From assembly GCA_022766785.1 (NCBI GenBank), contig JALEOL010000047.1, positions 1-51,306 of the forward strand: 51,306 nt of DNA, written 5' to 3'. Positions 7,666-16,174 of this stretch are shown here, in pieces. The stretch is from Oscillospiraceae bacterium (GTDB taxonomy: Bacteria > Bacillota > Clostridia > Oscillospirales > Ruminococcaceae). The translations under genes and the position numbers were made by a program. The stretch's first letter is position 1. Every line of letters begins with the position of its first letter. A model generated the notes under the pieces. The model did no database searches, was not told the origin of the DNA, and saw nothing but the letters and a program-made list of their open reading frames with translations.

Positions 7666-8763
7666 ATGGCATTTTTTCTTGATGAAACTGACGACTGCCT
7701 GTGGGACTACCTCAGGCGGACGGATAAAAAGGTAGTGCTGTACGGCATGGGCGACGGCGCCGAGAAGATAAAGGCGGTGCTGGACGATCTCGCCGTGCCC
7801 GTGGCGGATATAATGGCGAGCGACGAGTTCGTGCGCGGTCACAGCTTCCTGGGCTTCCGGGTGAAGAAGCTGTCGGAGATAGAGGAGCTTTACGGCGATG
7901 ATTTCCTGATACTGGTATGCTTCGGCAGCCAGCTTCCGGACGTGATGGAGCATATCCGCAATATCGCAGAAAAGCACGAGCTTTACGCCCCGAATGTCCC
8001 GGTGGTGGGAGAGGGGCTGTTCACGCCGGATTACGCGAGGGAGCACCGCGGCGAGCTTCAGAAGGTGTACGACATGCTTGCGGACGAGCAGTCTAGGCTG
8101 GTGTTCCGCAATGTGATAAAATACAAGCTGAGCGGCAGGCTGGAGTTCCTTACGGAGTGCGAGACCCCGGGGCAGGAGATGTACGACCTGCTGAAAATAG
8201 GCACGGAGGAGACCTATGTGGATCTCGGCGCTTACAACGGCGACACCATTGTGGACTTTCTCAACGAGACCGGAATGCACTTCCGCAAGATATACGCCAT
8301 GGAGCCGGATCACCGCAATTACATCAAGCTCAAGCGCCGGCTTTACATGATAGGCTCCGGGCTGCTGGAGGCGTACAACTGCGGCGCGTGGGACAGCGAG
8401 ACGGTAATGCGGTTCGCGCTGCGTTCCGGCAGAAGCTCCAGGGTGGACGAGACCGACCCGGTGAGGGCGGCAAATCCCGCGAGATACCGCGAGGTGAACA
8501 TGATGAGCGTTGACCATATGCTCCGGGGGGACGCGGCGACGTTCATAAAGTACGATGTCGAGGGCAGCGAGAAGCAGGCGATAGACGGCTCGCGGCAGAC
8601 CATTTCGGCGCACCGCCCGAAGCTGTCGGTGGCGCTCTACCACCGTAACGAGGACATGTTCGCTATCCCCCTGCAGATAGCTGGTATCAACAAAAAATAC
8701 CGCTTCTACCTGAGACATCACCCGTATATCCCGGACTGGGACACGAATTTATACTGTATCTGA
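7666..8763 (+). CDS. FkbM-family SAM-dependent methyltransferase
   Basis: A 365-residue protein. Its N-terminal 150 residues include a nucleotide-binding-like strand and loop (KVVLYGMGDGAEKI), as in many gut FkbM proteins fused to a Rossmann-like sugar-nucleotide segment. Residues from about 180 form the FkbM methyltransferase domain: SAM-binding motif TYVDLGAYNGDT, acidic end of strand 2 in YAMEPDHRNY, and the family motif FIKYDVEGSEKQAI. FkbM enzymes O-methylate sugars or secondary metabolites; the acceptor here is unknown. A ribosome site GAGGG lies just before the ATG. It sits 25 bp after the EAL-HDOD gene and 9 bp before a membrane-anchored unknown, so the three are probably one transcript. 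Confidence 0.88.
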   Translation: MAFFLDETDDCLWDYLRRTDKKVVLYGMGDGAEKIKAVLDDLAVPVADIMASDEFVRGHSFLGFRVKKLSEIEELYGDDFLILVCFGSQLPDVMEHIRNIAEKHELYAPNVPVVGEGLFTPDYAREHRGELQKVYDMLADEQSRLVFRNVIKYKLSGRLEFLTECETPGQEMYDLLKIGTEETYVDLGAYNGDTIVDFLNETGMHFRKIYAMEPDHRNYIKLKRRLYMIGSGLLEAYNCGAWDSETVMRFALRSGRSSRVDETDPVRAANPARYREVNMMSVDHMLRGDAATFIKYDVEGSEKQAIDGSRQTISAHRPKLSVALYHRNEDMFAIPLQIAGINKKYRFYLRHHPYIPDWDTNLYCI

Positions 8764-8772
8764 GGTCGATAT

Positions 8773-9555
8773 ATGAAGATAGTAATTGGAATAGTCCTGA
8801 TAGCGCTGGTCCTGGTGGGACTTGCCGGATACCTGGTGCTGATGATGAACGCCCGGGAGATGATATTCTGCGGCGATGTCCGCAACGACAGCGGCACTTC
8901 CACAGCGGTGACGAGGGTTTATACCACAGATCTTTCCGCGAACGAGACCCTCTCCGAGATAATCGTCAAGATGAACGAGTCGGAGGACGGCTCCGTCAGG
9001 GTCGATGAGCTGACGGAGGTGCTGGCGCAGTACCAGAATATAATCTACGCGCCGGTGTTCACCATGTCGGTGGAGCAGATCGATACCGCGACCTATATCA
9101 TAAACGGCACCGTATACAACGGCGTTGACGAGGACGGAAACGAGGCTCAGCCGGATTTCCACTACCGTGACATGAACCTCAGCGCCGTGGTGACTAACGG
9201 CACTGTGCTTGCCGCGCAGAACGTCTACCCCGACGCACAGGAGGAGCAGACCGAGCCTGTATTCACCGAGCGGCAGAGGGTCATCGACCCGGTGATAAAG
9301 GGAGAAGCGTCCGAGGCGGCGTTCGCGTTGCAGGATTGCAGCAGCTTCCGGCTGATAGTCCACGGGACGAGCGCGAAGACCCTGCCGGAGATAACCTTTG
9401 TGTACGTCTACAATGTCGGCGCGGAAAACCCCTTGGATTTCACTTCGATAAACAACGACTCGCTGGCGGTGTCGATGAAGCTTGCGTTTGATGAAAACGG
9501 CAAACTTGCACCGGAATACGAGCTGGTTAAGACTATACCGGCGGATACCGAATAA
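8773..9555 (+). CDS. Membrane-anchored protein of unknown function
   Basis: A 260-residue protein with one N-terminal hydrophobic segment (about residues 3-25, IVIGIVLIALVLVGLAGYLV) that could be an uncleaved anchor. The rest is polar and beta-rich, with a Glu/Thr-rich stretch (EEQTEPVF), and would lie outside the cell. I recognise no domain. GAGGT lies 6 nt before the ATG and the gene starts 9 bp after the FkbM methyltransferase, so it is the last gene of that operon. A weak hairpin follows about 35 bp after the stop. Confidence 0.8.
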   Translation: MKIVIGIVLIALVLVGLAGYLVLMMNAREMIFCGDVRNDSGTSTAVTRVYTTDLSANETLSEIIVKMNESEDGSVRVDELTEVLAQYQNIIYAPVFTMSVEQIDTATYIINGTVYNGVDEDGNEAQPDFHYRDMNLSAVVTNGTVLAAQNVYPDAQEEQTEPVFTERQRVIDPVIKGEASEAAFALQDCSSFRLIVHGTSAKTLPEITFVYVYNVGAENPLDFTSINNDSLAVSMKLAFDENGKLAPEYELVKTIPADTE

Positions 9556-9589
9556 GGCGCACGGCTATATTATAAGTAACACATATTTC

Positions 9590-9616
9590 TCCGGAGGGCT
9601 GCGGCTCTCCGGAATT
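9590..9616 (+). terminator. Possible weak terminator after the 6.4-9.6 kb operon
   Basis: TCCGGAG (9590-9596) pairs with CTCCGGA (9607-9613), followed by ATTTG. The T-run is short, so termination may be partial. Confidence 0.45.
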
Positions 9617-9717
9617 TGTATGATACATGAAGCTGTCACCACAGCCCGAAAGGAGCGGAATTTTTCCGGAAATACGCCTTTGAGCGGCTATGTGTACAGA
9701 TACTGTGAGGTGATATT

Positions 9718-10602
9718 ATGGAATGCATGCTCTGCCCCAGGAAATGCGGCGCAGACCGGGAAACTTCCCTCGGCTTCTGCGGAATGAAAAGGGGAGTGAG
9801 GATCGCGAGAGCGGCGCTTCATCAGTGGGAGGAGCCGTGCATAAGCGGCAGCGACAGCGCCCGGGGGAGCGGCACCGTGTTCTTTTCCGGGTGCGTCATG
9901 AGGTGCATTTTCTGCCAGAACCACGACATCAGCGCCGGGGGCTTCGGAAAGGACATCAGCACCCGGCGGCTGTCGGAGATATTCCTGGAATTGCAGGACA
10001 AGGGCGCGTGGAACATCAACCTCGTAAGCCCCACGCCGTTCGTCCCGGAGATAATCGGGGCGCTGGACATGGTAAAGGGCAGGCTCAATATCCCGGTGGT
10101 GTACAACTGCGGCGGCTTTGAGAGGGTGGAAACGCTGAGGGCGCTGGAGGGCTATGTGGATATCTACCTGCCGGATATAAAGTACTATTCGGACGAACTG
10201 GCGCAGGAGCTTTCCTCGGCTCCACACTACTTTGACACTGCGATGAGGGCGGCGGAGGAAATGCTCCGCCAGACGGGAAAACCCAGGTTCGACCAGAACG
10301 GAATGCTGCTGGGCGGCGTGATGATCCGCCACCTTGTGATACCGGGGCATTACCATGACTCGCAGGAGGTGATACGCCGCGTGGGGGAGCGCTTCGGGCA
10401 GGACGTGCTGTTCAGCCTGATGAGCCAGTACACGCCGTTCTGGAAAGCAAAGGAGATAAAGTCGCTGAACCGCCGTATAACCACATTCGAGTACCGCAAG
10501 GCGCTGGACGCGGTATATGAAGCCGGTCTTGAGGGATTTATGCAGGAGAGAAGCTCCGCAAAAGAGGAATACACCCCGGATTTCGACCTTTCGGGGACTT
10601 GA
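9718..10602 (+). CDS. Radical SAM protein, PflX-like (COG1313)
   Basis: A 294-residue radical SAM enzyme related to pyruvate formate-lyase activases. The N terminus carries a family cysteine motif (CMLCPRKCGADR, then GFCG) and the SAM cluster motif CVMRCIFCQN (Cys-x3-Cys-x2-Cys). Downstream are VYNCGGFE and DIYLPDIKYY, typical of PflX-type proteins. These are thought to act on an unknown substrate, perhaps activating an enzyme; no glycyl-radical enzyme is in the window, so the target cannot be named. GAGGTG lies 5 nt before the ATG. It appears to be a single gene between a weak terminator and the 10.6-kb promoter. Confidence 0.9.
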   Translation: MECMLCPRKCGADRETSLGFCGMKRGVRIARAALHQWEEPCISGSDSARGSGTVFFSGCVMRCIFCQNHDISAGGFGKDISTRRLSEIFLELQDKGAWNINLVSPTPFVPEIIGALDMVKGRLNIPVVYNCGGFERVETLRALEGYVDIYLPDIKYYSDELAQELSSAPHYFDTAMRAAEEMLRQTGKPRFDQNGMLLGGVMIRHLVIPGHYHDSQEVIRRVGERFGQDVLFSLMSQYTPFWKAKEIKSLNRRITTFEYRKALDAVYEAGLEGFMQERSSAKEEYTPDFDLSGT

Positions 10603-10623
10603 CAGAATTACCAAATTTCCCCC

Positions 10624-10652
10624 TTTACAAATCAGCGGTTATGTGGTAGAAT
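10624..10652 (+). promoter_or_regulatory. Promoter of SGNH hydrolase operon (cassette copy 1)
   Basis: TTTACA (10624-10629), 17-bp spacer ending TGG, TAGAAT (10647-10652). Its position relative to the following hairpin element is the same, to the base, as the promoter at 31924-31952. Confidence 0.75.
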
Positions 10653-10670
10653 ATAGTAAGATAAGAGACC

Positions 10671-10846
10671 GTCGAAAAAGTCCCGTTGGGACTTTTCCGC
10701 CGAACATCCGCACTACGCGCACTCATTGTCGGCGCTGCCGACAATTCGCACACTTGTGCGGATAGCAGTGTTTTTTGCCCAGGGAAACCCTGGGCAAAAA
10801 AAGGATCACAAAAGCCCACTTCTTGGGCAAAACTGACTTTTTCGAC
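10671..10846 (+). repeat. Structured leader repeat, copy 1 (12-bp terminal inverted repeats)
   Basis: The element is bounded by GTCGAAAAAGTC (10671-10682) and its exact reverse complement (10835-10846). Inside are four hairpins: AAGTCCC/GGGACTT, ATTGTCGGC/GCCGACAAT, a 14-bp stem TTTTTTGCCCAGGG with its complement, and GCCCA/TGGGC. The first inner hairpin overlaps the left end of the outer stem, so the two exclude each other. It lies downstream of a promoter and upstream of an SGNH gene, so it is transcribed as a 5' leader. A second copy is at 31971-32097. It contains no gene. Confidence 0.85.
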
Positions 10847-10880
10847 AGCCTGTAAAATAATTTTATCAGGAGAATTTTTT

Positions 10881-11645
10881 ATGAAAAGCTTTGAAAATAT
10901 CAATTTTGGCGTAGACGGAGACAGCATCACCGCCGGTGAGCAGTGGAGCTGGCATGTGTACAAAAACCTGGGGCTTAGATCCCACAGCAATGTCGCGGTG
11001 GGAAGCGCCGTGTGGTACAAGCGCACCTTTGAGGTAGCCGGGCAGACCGTCACCACCCAGGATTATTCCGCCCCTGATTTCGCCGGAATAAGCGACGGCT
11101 GGGAGCCTACCGACGACCCGGCAGAAATGCAGAAGCGCGCCAACAACTGCGCCGTGGTACATATCCAGAGATTTATCGCCGAGGTAAAGTCGGGGAATTT
11201 CCCGGAGCCGGACATTTTCGCTTTTGCCATGGGCACCAACGACCTTGAGGAATTCATCGGCGACCCCGAAAAGGCGCTGTCCGGAAAGGCGCTTGCCGGC
11301 AACGACAGCATCGACCTGTTCACCGAGGCAGGCGCTGCGCGGTGGTGCATACAGACTATCCTCGAGAGCTTTCCGGAGTGCAGGGTGTTCGTTCTGACGC
11401 CCCTCCAGACCGCCACCCCGGAGCACAACAGGAAAGTGGAAAAGACCATAGAGTGCCTGCGCAGGATATGCCGCGGACTTTCGGTGCAGGTCATCGACGC
11501 ATACAGCGGCAGCGGTATCTGCGAGAAGTTCGAGGTCATCGGCGGCAGGGGTAAGTATCTCAAGGACGGGCTTCACCCAGATGTCGAGGGTCAGGCGCTG
11601 GAGGGGGCTTTCGCTTCCAAGGAGATACGCAATAATTATTTCTGA
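10881..11645 (+). CDS. SGNH/GDSL-type hydrolase, cytoplasmic
   Basis: A 254-residue serine esterase-like protein. Block I is DGDSITAG with the nucleophile Ser, block III is MGTNDLEEF, and block V is DGLHPDVEG with the catalytic Asp/His pair. There is no signal peptide, so the substrate is inside the cell; it could remove acyl groups from a lipid or sugar, but nothing here fixes it. The ATG at 10881 has AGGAGA about 8 nt upstream. The frame stays open further upstream, but that part translates the hairpin leader repeat and is not coding. The gene is followed after 10 bp by an Rsm22-like methyltransferase and is probably co-transcribed with it. Confidence 0.88.
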   Translation: MKSFENINFGVDGDSITAGEQWSWHVYKNLGLRSHSNVAVGSAVWYKRTFEVAGQTVTTQDYSAPDFAGISDGWEPTDDPAEMQKRANNCAVVHIQRFIAEVKSGNFPEPDIFAFAMGTNDLEEFIGDPEKALSGKALAGNDSIDLFTEAGAARWCIQTILESFPECRVFVLTPLQTATPEHNRKVEKTIECLRRICRGLSVQVIDAYSGSGICEKFEVIGGRGKYLKDGLHPDVEGQALEGAFASKEIRNNYF

Positions 11646-11655
11646 GAGGTAAGCA

Positions 11656-12606
11656 ATGGAATTTCCGGCGGAACTTCGCGGTGAAATAGAGCGTATGCTG
11701 TCAGACGAGAGCACAAAGGCGCTGGCGGCGGCTGCGGAGGGTCTATCCAAGCGCTACCGCGGCAACGACGGCAGCGGAAAGCGGCTGGCGGTCTCCCGGC
11801 GCGATATCCTGGCGTATGCGGCGGTGAGAATGCCGGCGACCTTCGGGGCGGTGGGCAGAGCGCTGGAGCTTTCGCTGGAATGCCTGCCGGAGGAGCGGCG
11901 CGCGTTCCGGTCTGTGCTCGATATCGGCGCCGGCACCGGGGCGGCTTCACATGCGGCGGCAGCGGCGGCGGAGTGCGGAGAGTTCACCTGCATAGAGCGC
12001 GAGCCGGAGATGATAAGCCTCGGCAGCCACCTGACGGAATTCTGCGGCGTGCCTGCGGTATGGAAGCAGGGGGATATCACCGGGGGATTTGACGGGAAAG
12101 CGGAGCTTGTACTGTGCTCCTATTGCCTGAACGAGCTAGCGGCAGGCGACCGCAGAGCACTGGTGAAGCGCCTGTGGGAGAGCACGGAGCGGCTGCTGGT
12201 CATTGTGGAGCCGGGCACTCCCGAGGGGTATTCCCGTATAATTTCGGCACGGGAGCAGCTGACGGAGCTTGGCGCGCACATAGCCGCCCCCTGTCCGGGG
12301 AATACGGCATGTCCTATCGCAGAGAACGACTGGTGTCATTTCACGGTGAGAGTTCCGCGCAGCAGGCTGCACAAGCAGTTAAAAGGCGGCGACGTCCCGT
12401 ATGAGGATGAGAAATTCTGCTTTATCGCAGTCTCCGGGGAGCAGACCAGCCCCTGCGAGGCAAGAATACTCCGCCACCCCCGGGTGGACAGCGGACGTAT
12501 CACGCTGGAGCTGTGCACTCAAAGCGGCAGGGAGCAGCTTATGGTCACGAAGAAAGATACGCGGTTCAAGGCGGCGAGAAAGTCCGGTGCCGGGGACGCA
12601 TTCTGA
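11656..12606 (+). CDS. Rsm22-like ribosome-associated methyltransferase
   Basis: A 316-residue SAM-dependent methyltransferase of the Rsm22 (mitochondrial small-subunit assembly) family. The SAM site is VLDIGAGTGAASHAA near residue 90, the acidic loop is FTCIEREPEM, and motif IV-like residues are ELVLCSYCLNEL. The C-terminal part has the Rsm22 cysteine signature (APCPGNTACPI, then NDWCHFTVRVPRS), where relatives bind an iron-sulfur cluster or zinc. Relatives help assemble the small ribosomal subunit; a direct methylation target is not shown. GAGAGG lies before the ATG. It is the second gene of the transcript that starts at the structured leader near 10.65 kb. Confidence 0.85.
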   Translation: MEFPAELRGEIERMLSDESTKALAAAAEGLSKRYRGNDGSGKRLAVSRRDILAYAAVRMPATFGAVGRALELSLECLPEERRAFRSVLDIGAGTGAASHAAAAAAECGEFTCIEREPEMISLGSHLTEFCGVPAVWKQGDITGGFDGKAELVLCSYCLNELAAGDRRALVKRLWESTERLLVIVEPGTPEGYSRIISAREQLTELGAHIAAPCPGNTACPIAENDWCHFTVRVPRSRLHKQLKGGDVPYEDEKFCFIAVSGEQTSPCEARILRHPRVDSGRITLELCTQSGREQLMVTKKDTRFKAARKSGAGDAF

Positions 12607-12671
12607 TGTTATCACGGCATTATGCCTGGTATATGGTACAACAACGGTTATATTCTAAGGAGGAAAACAGC

Positions 12672-13718
12672 ATGTTCAAGAAGGCTGCGGCATTATTGTT
12701 GAGCGCGGTGATCATGGTGGGAGCGTCCACCGTGTCATTTGCGGAGAGCGCGACCCAGACAGTCGCTGTGGAGCAGGAATACGGAGCTTCTGCGACAAAG
12801 ACCTGGGACGGCAAGTCAGAGATGAAGGCAGGACAGAAGTATGTCCTCAAAAAGAGCGTTACTATCAGCACAAAGGTAACTCTCCCCAAGGGCGCGACCC
12901 TTACGCTTAACAAGGGCGTAAAGCTCGGTATTTCCGCAAAGGGCACGTTCAATGTAAAGGGCAAGCTGGCAATAAAGAGCGGCGCAACGCTGACGGTAAC
13001 GGGAAAGCTGGTTACATACAGCGGCAGCACGGTGTCTGACTCCGGCACTATCAAGCTCACCAGCAAAAAAGCGAGCGTCACCATCGGCGGTACATTCACA
13101 ATAAACAAGGGCGGAAAGCTCACCGGCGCACCCAAGAGCCTGAAGCTGGGCACCAAAGCGAAAGTTACCGTAAACGGCACCAACTCCTGCAAGAAGCTCC
13201 AGGAGCTGCTCGCCACCGAAACCGAGGACGTACCTGTTTCCGACGATACCAAGGACTCCGACGCAGACAAGGCTGAGATCGAGAAGCTGATAAACACCTA
13301 TATGAAGCAAGCGCTCATCGGTGATATTTACGGAGCAATATGCGCGATCTATCCCAAGAGCTACGTTGACAAGATGGATAAGGAGATCCAGGACGCATTC
13401 GGCACTACTCTTGAGGAATTCTACAACGGTTTCTTTATGGAGCTGATGAAAGCTAACGGCATCAGCGAGGACGACCTCAAGAAGATAGCTGACAGCGTGA
13501 ACATGAAGGTGACAAAGCTCACCGACTGCACCGGCGATCTTTCAGACAATCAGAAGGAAGTTCTTGACGGCTGCGGCAAGATCACCAAGGCATATAAAGT
13601 CATGGTATCTACTGACGTTGACGACTCCGTTCTCGATATGTCCGGAATTACCGTTGATGACAGCACGGAGTTTACCGCGGTATACGCAGGCGGTAACTGG
13701 TACATCATCGGTATCTGA
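12672..13718 (+). CDS. Secreted beta-repeat protein of unknown function
   Basis: A 348-residue exported protein: signal peptide (MFKKAAALLLSAVIM... to VSFA, about 25 residues), then about 130 residues of short Lys/Gly/Thr beta repeats (KGATLTLNKGVKL, KSGATLTVTGKLV) that suggest a beta-solenoid, a Thr/Asp linker, and a mixed C-terminal domain of about 150 residues ending WYIIGI. I do not recognise the C-terminal domain; its shape (helical first half, YAGGNWYI at the end) resembles small extracellular domains of lipoproteins. AAGGAGG lies 8 nt before the ATG. The frame is open upstream into the Rsm22-like gene but there is no ribosome site there. Its stop overlaps the ATG of the next gene by one base. 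Confidence 0.85.
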   Translation: MFKKAAALLLSAVIMVGASTVSFAESATQTVAVEQEYGASATKTWDGKSEMKAGQKYVLKKSVTISTKVTLPKGATLTLNKGVKLGISAKGTFNVKGKLAIKSGATLTVTGKLVTYSGSTVSDSGTIKLTSKKASVTIGGTFTINKGGKLTGAPKSLKLGTKAKVTVNGTNSCKKLQELLATETEDVPVSDDTKDSDADKAEIEKLINTYMKQALIGDIYGAICAIYPKSYVDKMDKEIQDAFGTTLEEFYNGFFMELMKANGISEDDLKKIADSVNMKVTKLTDCTGDLSDNQKEVLDGCGKITKAYKVMVSTDVDDSVLDMSGITVDDSTEFTAVYAGGNWYIIGI

Positions 13719-14335
13719 TGGACGTTGTGATAGTCACTGCCGGGGACGTTGATTACGCACGGGCGGAGCGGTTCCTGCCAATGGTATCGGAGCTGCGCCG
13801 CCGCAGGATCGAAAGAAAGCGCCGGGACGAGGATAAGCTCCAGGCGCTTGCCGCAGGGCTGCTGGTATCAGCGGAGCTCAGCCGCCGCAGCGGTATTCCA
13901 CGGGAGAAGCTGCGGTATTCCCACGGCGCATTCGGGAAGCCCTATCTTATCGGCAGCGATGTGCAGTTTTCGCTTTCCCACACCCGGGGGGCGGTCTGCG
14001 CGGCGTTTTCGGAGGAGGGGGAGGTCGGCGCTGACATCGAGCGAAAGGATCGCCGGATAAGCGAGCGGCTTTACACCCGTGTGCTCAGCGAAAAAGAGCG
14101 GCAGCTTGTCGCTTCCGGCGAGGATCTTATCAGGCTGTGGGTGCAGAAAGAGGCGTTCCTGAAACGCCTTGGCACCGGTATCGTGGACGACCTGCGCGGC
14201 GCGGACACCACGCTTATCCAGGATACGGCGGCGCTGGACTGCGGAGAGTACCTGGTTGGGATATCGGGCTATGGCGCTTGCAGCGCGGAGGTTCGATGTA
14301 TGACCTTTGATGAACTGACCCGGCAGTTTGACTGA
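13718..14335 (+). CDS. 4'-phosphopantetheinyl transferase, Sfp type
   Basis: This enzyme moves the phosphopantetheine arm of CoA onto a serine of carrier proteins. The 205-residue protein has the Sfp-family motifs: FGKPYL with the QFSLSHTRG substrate loop, the magnesium-site motif GADIERKD, and the catalytic stretch LWVQKEAFLKRLGTG (WxxKEAxxK). No carrier protein or synthase is in the window, so it may serve a fatty acid or secondary pathway elsewhere. The ATG overlaps the stop of the secreted protein gene (TGATG), so translation is coupled although the functions look unrelated. A terminator follows. Confidence 0.92.
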   Translation: MDVVIVTAGDVDYARAERFLPMVSELRRRRIERKRRDEDKLQALAAGLLVSAELSRRSGIPREKLRYSHGAFGKPYLIGSDVQFSLSHTRGAVCAAFSEEGEVGADIERKDRRISERLYTRVLSEKERQLVASGEDLIRLWVQKEAFLKRLGTGIVDDLRGADTTLIQDTAALDCGEYLVGISGYGACSAEVRCMTFDELTRQFD

Positions 14336-14370
14336 CCGAAAGCCGGTAGATAATGTTTGTGACTGCATAA

Positions 14371-14404
14371 AAAATTGGGGGAACTTTTGGTTTCCCCAAT
14401 TTTT
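14371..14404 (+). terminator. Terminator after the phosphopantetheinyl transferase gene
   Basis: AAAATTGGGG(G)AA pairs with TT(T)CCCCAATTTT, leading into TTTTTATT, 36 bp after the stop. Confidence 0.85.
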
Positions 14405-14489
14405 ATTGTTCAAAAGTCGTGGGGGCGTTCCTCCCGGAAAATTGGAATTTATCTGTATATCGAAAACCATTATGGGCGATGAAATTAAT

Positions 14490-14689
14490 AATTCGGAATT
14501 CGGAATGCGGAATTCGGAATTGAATGTGTCCCCTTCGGGGACTTATTTTAAATTTAGAAAGCCTAATTTGTGGTATTGTGATAGGTCATATAACGGTAAT
14601 ACCATTGCACCTTTCAGTTTACAACCATTTAAATCCGTCCGCGAAGCGGACACCATAATTCCGAATTCCGAATTCCGCATTCCGAATTC
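14490..14689. repeat. Palindromic spacer element, ATTCCGAATTC family, copy 1
   Basis: Terminal inverted repeats of 32-33 bp (14490-14521 and 14657-14689) made of reiterated AATTCGGAAT units. Internal hairpins have three-base loops: GTCCCCttcGGGGAC (14528-14542) and GTCCGCgaaGCGGAC (14637-14651). No real coding frame; short frames over it encode repetitive IPNSEF-type peptides. A 50-bp block right of it (14696-14746) recurs inverted beside the second copy at 35.5 kb. The rest of the 14405-14800 gap holds nothing else I recognise. Confidence 0.88.
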
Positions 14690-14800
14690 TCAATGAAGTG
14701 CGCATTGCCGTTGGTAGATTTCCATTTGTCCTGATTGCAGCGCTAAATTCCAATTTCCCCTTTTATATTGAAAAGCCCCCCTGCATTGCTTATTATCCCC

Positions 14801-16174
14801 TCACCCAGTCCTCTGCGTGCCAAAGCGGATAAAGTTGTACTCCTTTGACACCGCGTCCCAGGTCGGGGCGCCGACTACCCCCGTGACCGGAAGCCCGAAA
14901 AGCTCCTGGAATATTCTTACCGCCTCCTCTGTCTGGGTGCCGTAATAGCCGGTCGCCGGAACTTCCGGGATATTGCGGTATGTCCTGCCGATGAGGTTCA
15001 GGTAGGTCTGGAACGCCAGCACATCGTTGTTTTTAAGCCCCGGGGTCAGGACATAGCCCGGGTACAGCGCGGCGGTGTTCCCGGCGTATCCCTCGGGCAA
15101 GCCTCTGAGTATATCGTTATAGATATTCTGTATCGCTGTCCAGGTGGCGAAATCCACCACGGAGTCCGGGTTCAGACCGTAGAAGCGCTCGAACGCCAGC
15201 ACCTGCTGCTCCGTTTCGCTGCCGAATACCCCGTTCGCAGGGCCTGAGGGCACCTCCGGGTTGAAGTAGGCTATCACGTTGAGAAAGTATTGCAGATAGC
15301 TTACGAATATGCCGTAATCCCCCGGGCGGAGTTCGTCGGGGAAATCCTCCTGCACCTCGGACGGGCTGAGACCCTCGGAGGTAAGCTCCGCGAGATTTTT
15401 CACCGCCACATAGATGTATTTTATCTGGTACCACGTTTCCTTGTTGACTACCCCTGTCTGCGGTATCCCGAACACCCCCTGGAACACCCTGACGGCTTCG
15501 GCGGTGTTCTCCCGGTAAAAGCCGTTCGCCGGGGATATCTTTGGTATCGCAGGGTAGTTGTCGGCGATGCGGTTCAGCTCCACCTGAATGGTGCGTACCT
15601 CGTTGCCGGAGCTGCCTATGCCGAACGGCGTGCCGGGGTAGCTTCCGATATACGGCGCGACCGGGGCGTTGCGCACGATGTCGATATCGCTGCCGAAATA
15701 GTATTGCAGCATCTCATACGGGGTATAGCCGCGGTTCGCAAGATCCACCGTCCCCCACTGGGACAGCCCCTGGCAGGTAACAGACGTGCCGTTGCAGAAC
15801 TGCGTGAACAGCGGCTCGACTGTGCCGCGTCTTACGACATAGTTGTTGAATATCTCGTCAACGATGTTGCTGATATTGCCGAAAACGTCCCTGCCGAACA
15901 CGAACGCCTGGTCGTACTGCGTGGAGCTGGTGATGTCAAAGGGAAATCCGCGGCTGCGGTACCATTCAGTATATACCCGGTTGAGCGCGAATGTCACCTG
16001 GGCGTAGATGTTCGCGCGGATCGCCGCTTCCGGCCAGGTGGGATATATCTCGCTGCTCGCCACGTTTTTTATGTAGTCCGGAAAGGACAGCGTGACGTTA
16101 TCCGCCGGGGAATTCGGCGGCCCCAGGTGCACGGTTATCGTTTCCGGGACTGTTGGAGTTCTGATTTCAGGCAT
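14801..16174 (-). CDS. SpoIID-like protein with three peptidoglycan-binding repeats (SleC-like)
   Basis: A 457-residue protein with no signal peptide. Residues about 45-175 resemble a SpoIID/LytB domain: AAIRANIYAQVTFALNRVY matches its helix, and GLSQWGTVDLANRGYTPYE matches the conserved SQxG-A-G-Y motif followed by LQYYFG. After it come three PG_binding_1 repeats (about 190-260, 285-355 and 375-450), each with the motif xNGxxxxxTExAVxxFQ and an ending like TGVVxxxTW. This order recalls clostridial cortex-lytic SleC-type proteins, so a role on spore or cell-wall glycan is possible. GGAGGT precedes the ATG. It overlaps the upstream gene by 8 bp and is surely co-translated with it. Confidence 0.8.
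   Translation of the reverse strand: MPEIRTPTVPETITVHLGPPNSPADNVTLSFPDYIKNVASSEIYPTWPEAAIRANIYAQVTFALNRVYTEWYRSRGFPFDITSSTQYDQAFVFGRDVFGNISNIVDEIFNNYVVRRGTVEPLFTQFCNGTSVTCQGLSQWGTVDLANRGYTPYEMLQYYFGSDIDIVRNAPVAPYIGSYPGTPFGIGSSGNEVRTIQVELNRIADNYPAIPKISPANGFYRENTAEAVRVFQGVFGIPQTGVVNKETWYQIKYIYVAVKNLAELTSEGLSPSEVQEDFPDELRPGDYGIFVSYLQYFLNVIAYFNPEVPSGPANGVFGSETEQQVLAFERFYGLNPDSVVDFATWTAIQNIYNDILRGLPEGYAGNTAALYPGYVLTPGLKNNDVLAFQTYLNLIGRTYRNIPEVPATGYYGTQTEEAVRIFQELFGLPVTGVVGAPTWDAVSKEYNFIRFGTQRTG

Noticed and set aside
10686-10880. N-terminal extension of the SGNH hydrolase
   Set aside because: It translates the hairpin leader repeat; a good ribosome site lies before ATG 10881.
14500-14696. Small proteins containing IPNSEF-type repeats at 14.5 and 35.6 kb
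   Set aside because: They are translations of the palindromic spacer elements and have no conserved start or ribosome site.
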